NCBI GenBank assembly: GCA_910574455.1
Contig: CAJSYZ010000009.1
Coordinates: forward strand, 3,055,040-3,119,039
Source of the DNA: Trichaptum fuscoviolaceum
Lineage: Eukaryota > Basidiomycota > Agaricomycetes > Hymenochaetales > Trichaptaceae
Length of the DNA: 64,000 nt
Direction of reading: 5' to 3'
This document shows positions 46,001 to 59,404 of this stretch, in pieces (positions within the stretch are counted from its first letter, which is position 1; every line of letters begins with the position of its first letter). Both the position numbers and the translations under genes were made by a program. Below the pieces are notes generated by a model. It saw only the letters and a list, made by a program, of their open reading frames with translations. It was not told the origin of the DNA and did no database searches.

Positions 46001-47413
46001 AAGGGAGGGATCCCGCGCTCTCGGCAAAAAAAAGGGCAACGAATCAGTGTCTTCCTCCCGGAACTCAGGCTGGCTGGACTCATATTCTTCTGCCTTCGCT
46101 GTATCGCGCAGTCGGAAAGTCCACAACTCCATGGCAAAACCCAGACAATAAGTCCATCGGAACACTGTGGGGGAAAGTATTTGATTCTGTCGAACTTAGT
46201 TACGACACACAATTGGCCGACATCTGTTCTTTAGTTGAGTCATCCCTATTTGTCTTACATCGGCCATACTGAATCAGGTATGATCTATTCTGTAGGCAGC
46301 CCAGAGATGCTCTGATAGTTGGCGGAAGAAATTGTTTGAGAAAGCCGAGCAGTCAATTTCGAGTTTCGTCGGCAACGAGCGTTCTAAGTCAGTGGAGACC
46401 GAAGAAATTGTGAAGATGTTGCAGACGATGGTCGACAAGAAGAAAGCTGAACCATTCCTCTGGGAACGCTGGCATAGTATGGAAAGGGTGTGTGAGATTT
46501 CACTCAATGTCACCCTTCGAGTCCGTGCATTGACTATGAATGTACACAGAAGCAAGGATTGTTCTGCTCTGACCTCGTAGTCTCAGTGTTGTCCGTGCAC
46601 ATTGTCTTGGCCCTGGGTCGGCATAAAGTATTGGACAAGAACACAATAGGAAAGCCTATAGGTGCCCTCGCCCTTGCGGCAACAGCGGTATCTATCTACT
46701 TCAGTACTTGCAGTGGCTTTATTCACTGAATCTCTCATGGACAGGTCAAAGTTGCAATCGATAAGCAGGTAGCCCGGTTGCAAAATATCAAAGAAGAGCT
46801 TGGTGGTGCTGAGTGGTACTTCACTAGTGCTCTGTGGCAGCCTCATACGGACGACTATGTCAACTTATTGTCAAATTCCTCGTTTTTCACTGAATCAAAC
46901 TGGGAGAAGGTTCGGTCCCGCATAGAAGCTTACAACTCCGTTGAAGATGTCAATGCGGGAAGGAACGCCGAACTTGTTGGATCGGGTGTCACTGGCAGGG
47001 ATTTCTCCCTATATATCGACGTTGGAGACGCGGATGCGAGCGGCGAGTATACACATGGTGAGGGCGCTAATAGAAGTGGTAAGTGCAAGGAGAGAAACGA
47101 AGACAAGGATAATGACGGCGAAGAAGTTGAGGATTTCAAGGAGAGGGAGGACGACATGGAGGACGAGGGTGTGTCTGGCGAGGGAGACGAGGACAAGGAT
47201 CAGGATGAGGACAATGACGATGAAGAGGACAAGGATCAGGATCGGGATAAGAACAAGGATGTGGACGAGGTTCTTAGCGTGGGTGATGGATTCAGTGGAG
47301 GCTCTGAGGGCGAGGCGAATGACGCAGACAGAAAGGGCGGGGAAGGCGAAGGCGATCGCGAGGACGACGAGGGTTCATTATGGGATTCGGCTACGGACGG
47401 CGCAGACTTTTAA
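43060..47413 (+). CDS. hypothetical protein with mini-exon array and acidic tail
   Basis: Nineteen exons proposed: 43060-43546, 43602-43664, 43731-44052, 44410-44557, ten mini-exons between 44627 and 45904, one from 45960, then 46296-46487, 46550-46687 and 46745-47413. Basic coiled coil first (RREEQASKRDEALREKEEKEK-like, residues 30-110), then Ser/Thr/Lys-rich linker encoded by mini-exons. The C-terminal domain (WTHILLPSLYRAVG, FLWERWH, GALALAATA) resembles a conserved Agaricomycete domain of unknown function, possibly DUF6532, followed by a long Asp/Glu/Lys tail. The exon from 45960 needs a frame change, most likely in the A8 run at 46027-46034, to reach the C-terminal domain. Confidence 0.6.
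44053..44409 (+). other. long word-rich intron
   Basis: 357 nt, five to seven times longer than its neighbours. Its flanking exons join in phase (TT+G). The interior holds TACTACTACT, AGCCTGAGTG, GTGCCAGTGACC and GCGCGCGGCGG blocks like those in spacers. Confidence 0.65.
44627..45592 (+). repeat. array of phase-0 mini-exons
   Basis: Eight exons: 36, 78, 33, 45, 60, 66, 51 and 60 nt, every one a multiple of three and bounded by phase-0 introns. Starts resemble each other (Asp-Gly-Ala-Ser, Gly-Ala-Ser-Met, Asp-Ser-Met, Ala-Ser-Met) and so do ends (Gln-Leu-Asp-Val-Leu, His-Ile-Asp-Val, Gln-Ala-Asp-Ile-Leu, His-Leu-Gln-Ile-Gln). I infer decayed tandem exon duplication. Confidence 0.65.
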
Positions 47414-47924
47414 GAGCAGGTCGATCACTGGTGAGCTTTGGCTTTAACCATCCCGCCACTGTATTCAAACACTTACTATAATCAACTTGCAGTGGCCTTC
47501 GTTCTCTGAGTATGCCAAGGAACAGGCAGAAGTGGCGAAATACGATCTGGATCAGGATGCCGTGGTGTAGTTACTGAGGGACACTGAGGCACTGATTTCT
47601 ACTTATCTGTCTTAAATTACTTGTGGAATGAACCAATACTGGAACCTCTTAGTACGCACTTACACGCTTGGGTACTGCAAACCTACAGACGAAAAAGTCT
47701 ACTTATATGATTAAATGCTGAATTACTTATGGAATGAACTACTTGAACGTCTTACACACTTTTACTCTTGAGCACTGCAATTAAACTGCCAGAATAAATT
47801 CTTCTGATATGCTTGAATGCTGGAGACTGAGGCACTGAGAGCACTGATTTCAGTTGACGGCACTGAATTCAGTAAGCCCCTTCCTGAATAATGAAACCAC
47901 ATGCCTGAAATCAGTAAATCAGTA
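47414..47924. other. 3' flank spacer
   Basis: A short open stretch follows the acidic-tail stop (to a TAG near 47569) and might be an alternative last exon. The rest contains several GAGGCACTGA/AATCAGT blocks like those near 10280-10370. Confidence 0.4.
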
Positions 47925-48000
47925 GAATTTTACTTCCCAGGGCTTCAGAGGACTTAAGGCCGGTTAAGTAGCCGTAAGCAAAAAAGAAGATTCCCTGATG
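47925..48000 (+). repeat. short dispersed repeat, copy D (terminal part)
   Basis: Ends in GTAGCCGTAAGCAAAAAAG followed by ATTCCCTGATG. At 48001 it abuts TGACAAGCGGG, sequence from the inverted-repeat arm, so the repeat lies exactly at the arm site used at 20.09 kb. Confidence 0.6.
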
Positions 48001-48131
48001 TGACAAGCGGGAGCACGCGTACGTCACGCGTCAAACTGGGTCGGGTCTCTTCATCATCGACCACAACAACAAGGACGACTTCGAGCCTCAAGACATCGGC
48101 GACGCACAATGAAGACCGCAATTATTTCGCA
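48001..48131 (+). repeat. direct copy of inverted-repeat arm segment
   Basis: Matches 49255-49385 with very few changes (TGACAAGCGGGAGCACGCGT onward, ending ATTATTTCGCA). Confidence 0.85.
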
Positions 48132-48240
48132 ATTGTGCCACCCGACTTACTTCCTCAATACCTAGCGGACGCTACCCGCTTCAACAAAGCAGTCAGACGA
48201 GGCCTTATTCGTGCCACCCGACTTACTGCTCAAGGCCTTG

Positions 48241-48660
48241 CGGACGCTACCCGCTTTCAAAGCAGCAGACGCTACCTGCTTTCAAAGCTGCAGATGCTAC
48301 CTGCTTTCGAAGCAGCAGACGCTACCTGCTATAACAAAGCTTGCTCGGACGAGGCCTTATTCGTGCCACCCGAATCATTGTTATATAGTGGATGATCCCG
48401 CTATGCAGCCTGGCTGCCCAGCGGACGCTACCCGCTTTCAAAGCAGCAGACGCTACCTGCTTTCAAAGCTGCAGATGCTACCTGCTTTCGAAGCAGCAGA
48501 CGCTACCTGCTATAACAAAGCTTGCTCGGACGAGGCCTTATTTGTGCCACCCGAATCATTGTTATATAGTGGATGATCCTGCTATGCAGCCTGGCTGCCC
48601 AGCGGACGCTACCCGCCTTCAAAGCAGAGGATGCTACCCGCTTTAAAAGCAGCAGATGCT
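48241..48660 (+). repeat. 181-bp tandem repeat
   Basis: CGGACGCTACCCGCTTTCAA recurs at 48241 and 48422, with a variant at 48603: period 181 bp. Each unit itself contains several degenerate AAAGCAGCAGACGCTACCTGC sub-repeats. The last copies merge into the left arm of the inverted repeat. Confidence 0.9.
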
Positions 48661-50307
48661 ACCTGCTATAAAAAAGCCCAGTCGGCTGCGGTCGTCTGTG
48701 TGCCCAGCGGACGCTACCCGCTTTCAAAGCAGCAGACGCCACCTGCTATAAGAAAGCCCAGTCGGCCGCGGTCGTCTTTAATTGTTAATTAGTGGATGCT
48801 CCCAGCCTGGCTGCCCACCGGATGCTAGCCACCCTAAAAGCAGCAGATGCCACCTGCTATATCAAAGCCCATTGCTTGTCGCCGAAATTTGCGGGTGGAA
48901 CGGAAGTAATGTGAGTATTGCACTTTAATATATATTTACATGGGTGGCACTATCTATGGAGACCTTGGTCGGCTTAGCCTTCCTTGTGGGTTTGCCGAGG
49001 TTTCTCCTCGTCAGAGGCTGTGCCTCCCTTCGGTTGTGGGCTTGACTCGTCGGTCCCTCGGCAACCCAAGTCGCCCTAGAGCAAGGACCTGTTCAGCGAG
49101 CTCCTGGGCGGCTTCTCCCACAAGAACCTGCCAGCCCAATTTTTCACTACAGCATCCTTCGAGGAAGCCTTTCTTTCTAGTTGTCCATGACGGACGGGAG
49201 CGAGCGGGAGCGCAGGAACGAGTTGGAAGGACTTCGAAGAAGTACCACGACTCGTGACAAGCGGGAGCACGCGTACGTCACGCGTCAAACTGGGTCGTGT
49301 CTCTTCATCATCGACCACAACAACAAGGATGACTTCGAGCCTCAAGACATCGGCGACGCACAATGAAGACCGCAATTATTTCGCATCCCACCCACCCTCT
49401 CCTCTGTTGGCATTTATCAAGGCCTAAGGCACTGCCATCCACGGAAAGACCTCTTTGAGGCCTTGATAAATGCCAACAGAGGAGAGGGTGGGTGGGATGC
49501 GAAATAATTGCGGTCTTCATTGTGCGTCGCCGATGTCTTGAGGCTCGAAGTCATCCTTGTTGTTGTGGTCGATGATGAAGAGACGCGACCCAGTTTGACG
49601 CGTGACGTACGCGTGCTCCCGCTTGTCACGAGTCGTGGTACTTCTTCGAAGTCCTTCCAACTCGTTCCTGCGCTCCCGCTCGCTCCCGTCCGTCATGGAC
49701 AACTAGAAAGAAAGGCTTCCTCGAAGGATGCTGTAGTGAAAAATTGGGCTGGCAGGTTCTTGTGGGAGAAGCCGCCCAGGAGCTCGCTGAACAGGTCCTT
49801 GCTCTAGGGCGACTTGGGTTGCCGAGGGACCGACGAGTCAAGCCCACAACCGAAGGGAGGCACAGCCTCTGACGAGGAGAAACCTCGGCAAACCCACAAG
49901 GAAGGCTAAGCCGACCAAGGTCTCCATAGATAGTGCCACCCATGTAAATATATATTAAAGTGCAATACTCACATTACTTCCGTTCCACCCGCAAATTTCG
50001 GCGACAAGCAATGGGCTTTGATATAGCAGGTGGCATCTGCTGCTTTTAGGGTGGCTAGCATCCGGTGGGCAGCCAGGCTGGGAGCATCCACTAATTAACA
50101 ATTAAAGACGACCGCGGCCGACTGGGCTTTCTTATAGCAGGTGGCGTCTGCTGCTTTGAAAGCGGGTAGCGTCCGCTGGGCACACAGACGACCGCAGCCG
50201 ACTGGGCTTTTTTATAGCAGGTAGCATCTGCTGCTTTTAAAGCGGGTAGCATCCTCTGCTTTGAAGGCGGGTAGCGTCCGCTGGGCAGCCAGGCTGCATA
50301 GCAGGAT
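48576..50307. repeat. 850-bp near-perfect inverted repeat with 32-nt loop
   Basis: Left arm 48576-49425, right arm 49458-50307; every position p pairs with 98883-p, so there are no net indels. I noticed one mismatch (T at about 49299 versus C in the partner). Open frames in the arms are mirror copies and I do not treat them as genes. The right arm ends 208 bp before the DIM1 start codon. Transcribed, it would form a long hairpin RNA. Confidence 0.9.
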
Positions 50308-50515
50308 AGCGATAGTTCAAGACGAGCTTTAGCTCTCCAGAAGGTATTAAAAGGAAATGATCAGTCTTTTAGCCCAAGGGAAGTCTGAAGAAGTAGGAAG
50401 AGTTGAAAGTTGGAAATTTTCCGATTTGATATTCAACTTGAAGTTGTCGGCATTTTCCGAACACTGGCACAACTTGAAGATGCTCCAGTCTAAAATCTTT
50501 CTTCACTCGTTTAAC
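50308..50515 (+). promoter_or_regulatory. DIM1 upstream region
   Basis: 208 bp between the inverted repeat and the DIM1 start. The first 108 bp (50308-50415) recur at 19956-20063. A GTATTAAAAGG A/T-rich stretch lies at about 50343. A conserved core promoter was not identified. Confidence 0.5.
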
Positions 50516-51707
<1,192 letters not shown>

Positions 51708-52124
51708 TTGAACCCATCTTCGTATTTTCGCACTGTAAACACGCATGCGCCTGACAAGCGCGCTTTTTTGTACTTTGTACTTTCAATTCATTGTTTTCGG
51801 TACCGTTGTCGGTGGTTGCCTTCAGTGTTCTACCATTTTTATTGGAATTAAGTTATACCTTTTGTCTCAATGTTTTGCTTTCAATAACAATACACGGACA
51901 GCTCCCTAATCTCTCTCTGAAAACCAAAAAACAGACTCGCGGAAGAAGATTTACTAATAGTATTTACTAGTCATGTAATATTAGTAGTTCATGAAATTTC
52001 TCACGCCTACTTTTTTCTTCCAAGTTGCTGTCCCGATGAAAGTTAGTGTCCTCTGCTCTGCATCTTGTCGTCCACCTACGTTGCGGACGAGCACTCACTA
52101 TCATCCTCCCTTAAAATTGTGAAC
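51708..52124. other. DIM1-RPO41 spacer
   Basis: 417 bp, AT-rich, holding the DIM1 3' end and RPO41 promoter. An AATAATATTAG-like stretch occurs near 51955-51985. No gene. Confidence 0.55.
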
Positions 52125-55100
52125 ATGATTCCTGCTTCACGACGTGTCTCGTCAAGGACTTTTGGGAGGACTTTGGTGTCTTGCTCAAGGCAAAGTCTTC
52201 CTCGACCAGCACGGTTTTACTCTACACCTTCAAAACGCACTCAAGCACCTGCTCTCGCTACTAGCGCTGCGCCTGTGTCTAACGACTTCCCTACGTTCAT
52301 GCACAAGCAAGAGCCGTCATCGTCGTCTGACTCGGTTCAATCATTCCTCCGACGTCGAACGCCATACACTTTCTTACCAACTCCCCTTCCGGACGACATG
52401 ACTTCTCCCTTGAACGATCTTTACTACCCCGACTCTCCGACGCAGGACAAGCTTGCAGTCATCGATGCTTGTCTACACAACTGCTACGACGTACCGCGAG
52501 CAAAATTCGTTTTCACTCAGTTAAGAGAAAATAGGAGAGGCGACCCGATCCTGCAGCCGCGACTGTACAACTTGTTCATAGAAGCCTACTTAGAAATGGC
52601 GACCCAGAAGGATGCAAAGTCCCGAAACATGTGGCTGGAAGAAGCATGGGGGCTTTACGAGGCAATGGAGAGTGGTGCGGACAATGTTGCGCCAACCTCA
52701 GGCACGTATGCAGTCATGCTCAAGCTATGGTTGAAGACTAGTGCGACGGACCTCGAAGCGATGACCTCCTCAACGAGACGATCACCTGCTGAATTACTGC
52801 GCTGTATACTTATACGCAAGTTGTCACTGACGACCGTCATCTCTGACCGTGTTCTGAACTCGGAGGAGGCGTCGGAAATTGTCCAGCATCTGTCTCGTGC
52901 AGCAGCGCAGCTTGGGTTATCACACGTCATCAGCGAGCTTGGCCAAGCGGAGGCAATCGCAGCAGATCCTCTCGAAAATATACCGGAGGTTAGACCAGTG
53001 TTGCAACAGACTGTGTGTAGTTCTCTGTCCATCATCTTGTTGTACTGTGACTGAACAGATGGAATTCTAAGGTTACTGAAGATGGCTCGCTCGGAGGAGA
53101 AGAGATGCCCTTCAATCTCGCCAATCTTCGAAAGCATCTGGCCGAAGTAGCATATGCTCGGCGGGTTCTACCAGATGACATCGCTGCGCGGCAAAAGCTT
53201 CTGGAGGCATCAGTGTACGATGTCGCAGTGCACCGACTTCGGCATGAAGTCGAGAAACTTGACGAGCTGGGTCTAAATCAAGGTGTTCTTAAAAACGTTC
53301 AGCTCCAGAAGTGGATGCATGACTGGCACGAGAAGCTGCAAAGGAGACTTGCTGCTGAAATTCAACTGATTGTGGAAGAGGAAGCCAAACTTGCCTCTAC
53401 ACGTGCGGACACAGCAATAAGAATGCGCCTCGGACCCTTCCTCTCTCTCCTCAAACCTCAAAAACTCTCGTTGATCACGATTCTCGAACTGATGCGCCTT
53501 CAAGGCACTGGGGGCGTACAAGAGGGTATGAAGACCGCGCGTGCGCTGCTTACAGTCGGTAAAGCAGTCGAGATGGAGCACAAGGCTGAGGTGTTAAAGA
53601 AGAATAATATTCAGGTACCTGTAAGCGGTAGCCGTCCCGGGGACATGACCTACTTCACTTCCAAGGCGTACAAGGAATTGCAGGAATGGCGTACGAATGC
53701 AGCAAATTACATGGAGGGCACAATGGAATGGTCTAGTGAATGGACGCACACAGTACGGGCGCGTGTTGGCAGCTTTCTGGTGGATTGTTTAATGGATGTT
53801 GCGACTGTGAGGAGATCGGCGGTTGATAAGAAGACAGGCGAAGAGATGTGAGTTTTGATCCTTGTGAATTAGGCGGACGATACTTACATCACCATGTAGC
53901 TTTGAGGAGCAACCAGCTTTCTTTCACTCTTATGAATATGTACGAGGCCACAAATTGGGTGTCATCCGGTTGAATCCTGTAGTTGCCGAGAGGCTATCCC
54001 GAGATGACATCGGGTCGACTTTACATCCTCGCCACCTTCCGATGCTTATCAAGCCCAAACCCTGGCTCAATCACGATAATGGTGGCTATATCTACAACAA
54101 AAGTGAGAGTTCTATTTCTGCATATAAGTCATCGGTTTGCACTTGCTCATAGCTTCTTTATCTTGAAGGTTCTGTTATGCGCCTTAAAGACACACAAGAA
54201 CAGCTCACATACTTACGGCATGCCTGCAACGAAGGTCACGTTGAATTAATTTTCGCCAGTCTTGACGTTCTAGGCTCGACGCCTTGGAGAATAAATCGTC
54301 CGATTTTCGATATCGTTCTACAGGTATGGAATGCCGGAGATCGATTCTGTAAAATTCCTCCTGCGATATTCGATATGAGTGAGCCGGTGAAGCCGCCAAA
54401 TTACGAAACGGATCCACAAGCTAAGGCATCGTATATCATGCTTTGGAAAAGTTGGAATAAAAGTAAGGCGAACAATCATTCGGATCGATGTAACGTGAAT
54501 TATAAGGTTGAAATCGCGAGAGCTGTGAGTCAATTATATGCCTCTGACCTGACTTTTTATATGCTGATTAACACGACTCGGGACAGTTTCTCAATGATAC
54601 CTTCTATCTTCCTCATAACATTGACTTCCGAGGTCGTGCATATCCTATCCCACCTCATTTGAACCACATTGGAAATGACTTGAGCCGTGGCTTGCTCAAG
54701 TTCGGAGAAGCAAAGCCTCTCGGGAAGTCGGGTCTACGGTGGCTGAAGATTCATCTGGCCAATCTTTATGGTTATGACAAAGGCAGCTTCGAGGAACGTG
54801 TGCAATTTGTCGAGAAGAACTTGGATGAGATCGCCGACAGTGCAGAAAAGCCTCTGGAAGGGCGAAGATGGTGGACTAAGGCTGACGATCCTTGGCAATG
54901 CCTTGCGGCCTGCATGGAGTTACATAGTGCCTTCCAGTCTGGTGACCCTGAAGCATTTGAGTCCTCCCTTCCTGTTCATCAAGATGGCACCTGTAACGGC
55001 CTGCAGCACTATGCGGCTCTTGGAGGTGACATGAAAGGCGCTCGGCAAGTCAATCTGGACGTTGGCGACAGGCCCGCGGACGTGTACACGCACGTTGCAG

Positions 55101-56329
55101 ACATGGTAGAGGAGCAGCTGCGGCAGGACGCGGAAAAGGGAGATACGTACGGGCAGATGCTTTTGGGCAAGGTTGCGCGCAAGGTTGTAAAGCAGACCGT
55201 GATGACGACTGTGTATGGTGTCACCTATATCGGAGCGCGTGCACAAATCGAGAAACAGCTCCGCGACAGAGGAGATATCCCTGCCAACGAGACATGGGCC
55301 GCGAGTAGCTACCTAGCGAAGAAGGTCATGAGCTCTATCGGTGATCTATTTTCCGGCGCGCGCGATATCCAGAATTGGCTAACGCTCTCAGCACGACTCA
55401 TCGCGAAGTCCGTTCCGCGCTCGCGTGTAGAAGACTGTGCTGAAGAACCTTCGGCCACACCGACGGGACGGCCGAGGAAAGGAGCGCTGGCGATGAGTGT
55501 GAAGCGACTTCCGAAGGAGCAGATGACGACCGTCGTGTGGACGACACCGCTCGGATTGCCGATCGTCCAGCCGTACAGGAAGACGAAGAGAAAGCAGATA
55601 ATGACGAGCATTCAGACAGTATTCATCAGCGACCCGAACTCACCTGCGGAGGTCAACGCGACGAAGCAAGCATCGGCATTCCCACCAAACTTCATTCACA
55701 GTCTAGACGCTACGCACATGATGCTGACAGCACTGGAATGCCGCAAGAATGATATCGCTTTCGCCTCTGTGCATGATTCGTACTGGACACATGCTGCAAC
55801 CATTGACAACATGAATGCAATCATCCGTGATACTTTCATCGCTCTGCACGAATCGGACATCTTGGAAAAGCTTCAAGAAGAGGTAAGTATATCTGCTAAT
55901 ATATACGCTTACGCCTCGTGCTAAAAAAAATCCAATTCGTTGTAGTTTCGCGAGCGTTACAAAGACTACCAAGTCCCTCTTACATCCATCCGCAGCGCCA
56001 CCATGCAAAAGGTTCTGAAAATCAACACGTCTGACCTATCTGCGCTAGCTGACTCGGAGGCTGCTGTTTCTGGAGCTGAACCAACTTCTGAACTATCTGA
56101 AGAGATAGACACAGCAGAGGAAGACCTAGAGGGTAGCGAGAGAGTCGATGACGATGTTGTCTCTTATAACAAGGTTGTGCGCAAGCTCGTTAAAGGCAAG
56201 AAGGTCGAAAAAGAGGACGTGACGCTGGTCAGCAAGTTCGTGAATCTCGTTGATATACTACCGCCTTTACCAAAGAAAGGAGATTTCGATGTGCAGACCA
56301 TACGCAATTCTCCGTACTTCTTTTCGTAG
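52125..56329 (+). CDS. RPO41: mitochondrial DNA-directed RNA polymerase
   Basis: Single-subunit, T7-like polymerase that transcribes mitochondrial DNA. Exons: 52125-53014, 53059-53847, 53900-54102, 54169-54524, 54587-55882, 55946-56329; all in phase, 1305 aa. The N terminus is Arg/Ser-rich like a mitochondrial presequence, followed by a helical N-terminal domain with pentatricopeptide-like segments (LYNLFIEAYLEM). Catalytic signatures: DGTCNGLQHYAALGGD (motif A, invariant Asp), RKVVKQTVMTTVYGVT (motif B, Lys and Tyr), and HDSYWTHA (motif C, second Asp). An acidic Ser/Glu-rich insert lies near residues 1190-1240, before a conserved C-terminal end. The start was chosen at the first ATG in frame. 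Confidence 0.95.
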
Positions 56330-56834
56330 GTAATTTCCCCCGCTCGTACCTTCTCCATCGCCACTCTGTTCGAGCTATGTTTATTTGCTTCAATCCTTCC
56401 TAACTCGTTTGCTATCGATATCTGATTATAATTGATTATAATACCTGCTGCTCACATTCACAGCTTCGTTTATTGACGATCGTTCCACTGCATCAGAGCC
56501 ATAGAATCCTGAATTAATGTAATATAATGCACAGTACTTGCAATACAATGTCGGAAACATACTAGAGAAAATGGGAAGATGCTATTGAGCTGAGAGACAA
56601 ATTACAATTCTCCATCATCTCTCTTGAAAATGAAGAAAGCTTAGCTCGAAATTGAAATCAAACATATTTCTTTCAGATTTGCTCTGCATTGGCACTCGAC
56701 TCGGACTACACGGAAAAGCTTGTCAAACACAACCAGAGGATTGAGGACTACCGAGCCAAGGCTTTCATCAATCTGCGTCAAAGGGATTTTCATCAATGCT
56801 AAGTATACTTTATGCATGTATTCGAAGACCAGCC
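56330..56834. other. convergent 3' spacer
   Basis: 505 bp, AT-rich, between RPO41 and the first BTB gene. It contains ATTATAATTGATTATAATA near 56424. No gene. Confidence 0.5.
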
Positions 56835-57868
56835 TCATGTTTCAACTGACAGTATCGGACTTCTCGGACTTCTCTCATCCGAAGATTCATTGTCGAGTAG
56901 CCACGGAAGTGCAAGCTTGACCTGCCTGACTATCAATTAAGTTATTTTCTCTAGGAATACGACATACATACCTTCTTTGTTTCATCCTCAATGATTTCAT
57001 TCATATTTTTCTGCATTGTCTCCCAGATGCATAGCGCTTTATGTCCGCACGCTGTGCACGTTTCACGACCAACATCCTCTCCACAGATACGCGTGTGTTC
57101 TAGGCTCAGTCCTCCGCCAGCGCCGTTTAACTTTTGCAGGGATGATGTGAGGTATTTCTGCCACCATTTCGGTTGACGTGTATGTCCCACTTGTACGTAG
57201 CATGAATTACAATATCTAGAATCAATGATTAGTCCAGAAGCCTCGTAATATCGTGTGCTTGTGATAGCTGCACCGACGGATTGCGATATGGCTTGGTGAT
57301 AGCAGATGAGATTCACGAGGGATTTATCTAGCGCTGATGAAGGCCAGAACTTCACGAGTGACGCGTACGACAATTTCAAGCAATCCCGAGCATACAGTCG
57401 AGCATCTTCTTCGTTCTGTTGCTCGCAAGCATTCCGATATAAAAGCAAACTGTACGCTGGGTCCCCGCTATATGACGCTCGAATGTATTCATCCACCTTT
57501 GTCGCTATGAACGCCATGTCGTATTTTTCTGCCGCAGAGCGTACGGCCCGAACTGTGTCAAAAGCATCTATGCAACGAGGTGGCTCGACAGGATAACAAT
57601 ATCGGAGAAGGACATCGATAACCAGTCCCGTTTCAGAGAATTGAACAGATGGCAACGATGTGGCAGGAGCTGAAGAATCCTCGTTCTTGTTACTGGATGG
57701 CGGTTGAGGAAGGGAGAACATGTCGCTGAAGATTGGCGAAGCAAGAGAGAGGATGGCTTTCCGGGCTTGAAAAGTGAAATCGTCGCATGAAAGGAGTTGA
57801 ATGTCTGCGCCGGGGTCCGAGTCGAATGGTGCGCTGACTGTGAATACTATGTTCTTCGAGCTCGTCAT
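56835..57868 (-). CDS. BTB/POZ domain protein, paralogue 1
   Basis: Exons 56972-57868 and 56835-56921, with a GTATGT..CAG intron, give 327 aa. The N-terminal BTB fold (about residues 1-125) has FDSDPGADIQLLSCD, FQARKAILSLASPIFSDMF and the YDMAFIATKVDEYI helix; it mediates dimerisation or Cullin-3 binding in other families. The C-terminal half is helical with a Cys/His cluster (CNSC, CTACGHKALC). This type is much expanded in Agaricomycetes. The short last exon begins VKLALPW and matches the paralogue's VKLVLPW, which supports it. Confidence 0.88.
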
Positions 57869-58431
57869 AGTGGATCTGGTTGAGCAATATGGTCAACAGA
57901 GTCGATGAGTCGGAGACGGCAAGGAATATAAGGACCTTGACTTGAATGGGAGGGGTCAAGTTAGCAGACATTGCCAGCAGAAACTAGACACGCTTAAATT
58001 GCACGGCAGGCTTGAGAAGTTCAGTACTAGAGAAAGAAAGGTTCAAATGCCGTGTCTGCATGCCACTGGCAGTGATGTTAAGTAACAGAAACCTGAGTGC
58101 CATAAGTGGTTTTCTGGACGAAATGGCATACCTCCGCGGAAATAGCAAAAAGCGGGAGTAAAAATTTTCAAAAGTTCAAAAAGTTGGCCACCAACGAGGA
58201 GCATTGAATTTGTAAACACCAAGTTTTCATATTTCAAGGATATCACGTCCCAGGGAGCCTGACGTTGCGGTATATTAGTAGCAAATCAGAGAATTGTTAA
58301 CTTGAAGGCGCAGATTGAAGAGATCAAAATCGCAACACGAAAAGCGATATTCAATATGTGGTTTCACACAGCGCCCGAGGAACGACTAACGGCCTGTCGT
58401 CATCAGATGGTCAAAAAGAAATGCGTTCTAT
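57869..58431. other. spacer between BTB paralogues
   Basis: 563 bp with the upstream region of paralogue 1. One TGCCACTGGCAGTG word cluster sits at about 58060-58073. No gene. Confidence 0.5.
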
Positions 58432-59404
58432 TTATTTAGTCGACTTCCAAGGAAGAACGAGCTTGACCTATGTTGGTGTTCGACGGCGTCAGCTAGAGTC
58501 CATTGCTTTGCTACGAAAAACATACCTTCTTCGTCTCGTCTTCAATAAATTTGCTCATCTTCTCTTCTATCGTAACCCAGTTGCGAAATGCTTGAGAAGC
58601 ACATTCGTTACATAACATGACGCCAATATCCTTTCCAGAATTCAACACATGTCCAAGAATTGGTCCGTTGCTATTGATTCTTCTCAAACAAGATGCGATG
58701 TTGTCTTTCCACCACTTCGGTTGAGACGAACGCCCGTCCCAAAAGAAGCATGACGAACAATTTGATCGGAAAAGATCTTTACAGCCTGACGATTCAATAA
58801 ACCGGCGGCTGGAGATAGTGTTGACGACTGCTCTCGTTACTGCTTGATGGTAGTCGATTAGATTAATCAGGGCCATGTCCAGCGTCGATGATGGCCAGTG
58901 CCTCACGAGCGACGTACACGAAAGTCTCAGGCAATCCAGAGCGTATAATCGAGCTTGGACTTCCTGCTCTTTATCACAAGCAAAGCGATATAAGAGTAAG
59001 CTGTACGAGAGATTCTTTGGGTATGCTGCTTTGATAGAGTCGTCCAACTTGGATAGAATAAATACCATATCGTACTTATCCGCGGCTACGCGTACCGCAA
59101 GCGCTGTTTCGAAGTCGTCCACACCAGTCGGCGATGGAAGGGGGTAACAAAACCGGAGGATAATGTCAAGTACTAGTCCTGTTTCGCTTAGTTCAACGGA
59201 AGGCAAGTTCGTTTCGTTCAGAGAATCAGAAGAATTGTTCTCAACTTCTGCTTTTAGCTGGGGAAGGGAGAACATATCGTTGAAGACTGGTGAAGCGAGA
59301 CGAAGGATGTCCTTCCGGGTAAGAAAGGCGAAATTATCGCATGAAAGGAGCACAACGTCAGCGCCGGGGTCAGAGTCAAAGGGTTCGCCAACAGTGAACG
59401 TCAT
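58432..59404 (-). CDS. BTB/POZ domain protein, paralogue 2
   Basis: Exons 58526-59404 and 58432-58467 give 304 aa. Same architecture as the neighbour at 56835-57868: BTB with FDSDPGADVVLLSCD and DILRLASPVFNDMF, YDMVFILSKLDDSI, then a helical half ending in a Cys-rich stretch and DETKK. The final exon encodes VKLVLPW followed by a short tail; it is recognisable only by comparison with paralogue 1. Gene order and divergence suggest an older tandem duplication. Confidence 0.88.

Noticed and set aside
48940..49257. 105-aa open frame in the left arm of the inverted repeat, with mirror copy at 49626-49943
   Set aside because: Present only because the repeat is open by chance; composition is Arg/Ser/Pro-rich, no domain, and it is duplicated by the palindrome.
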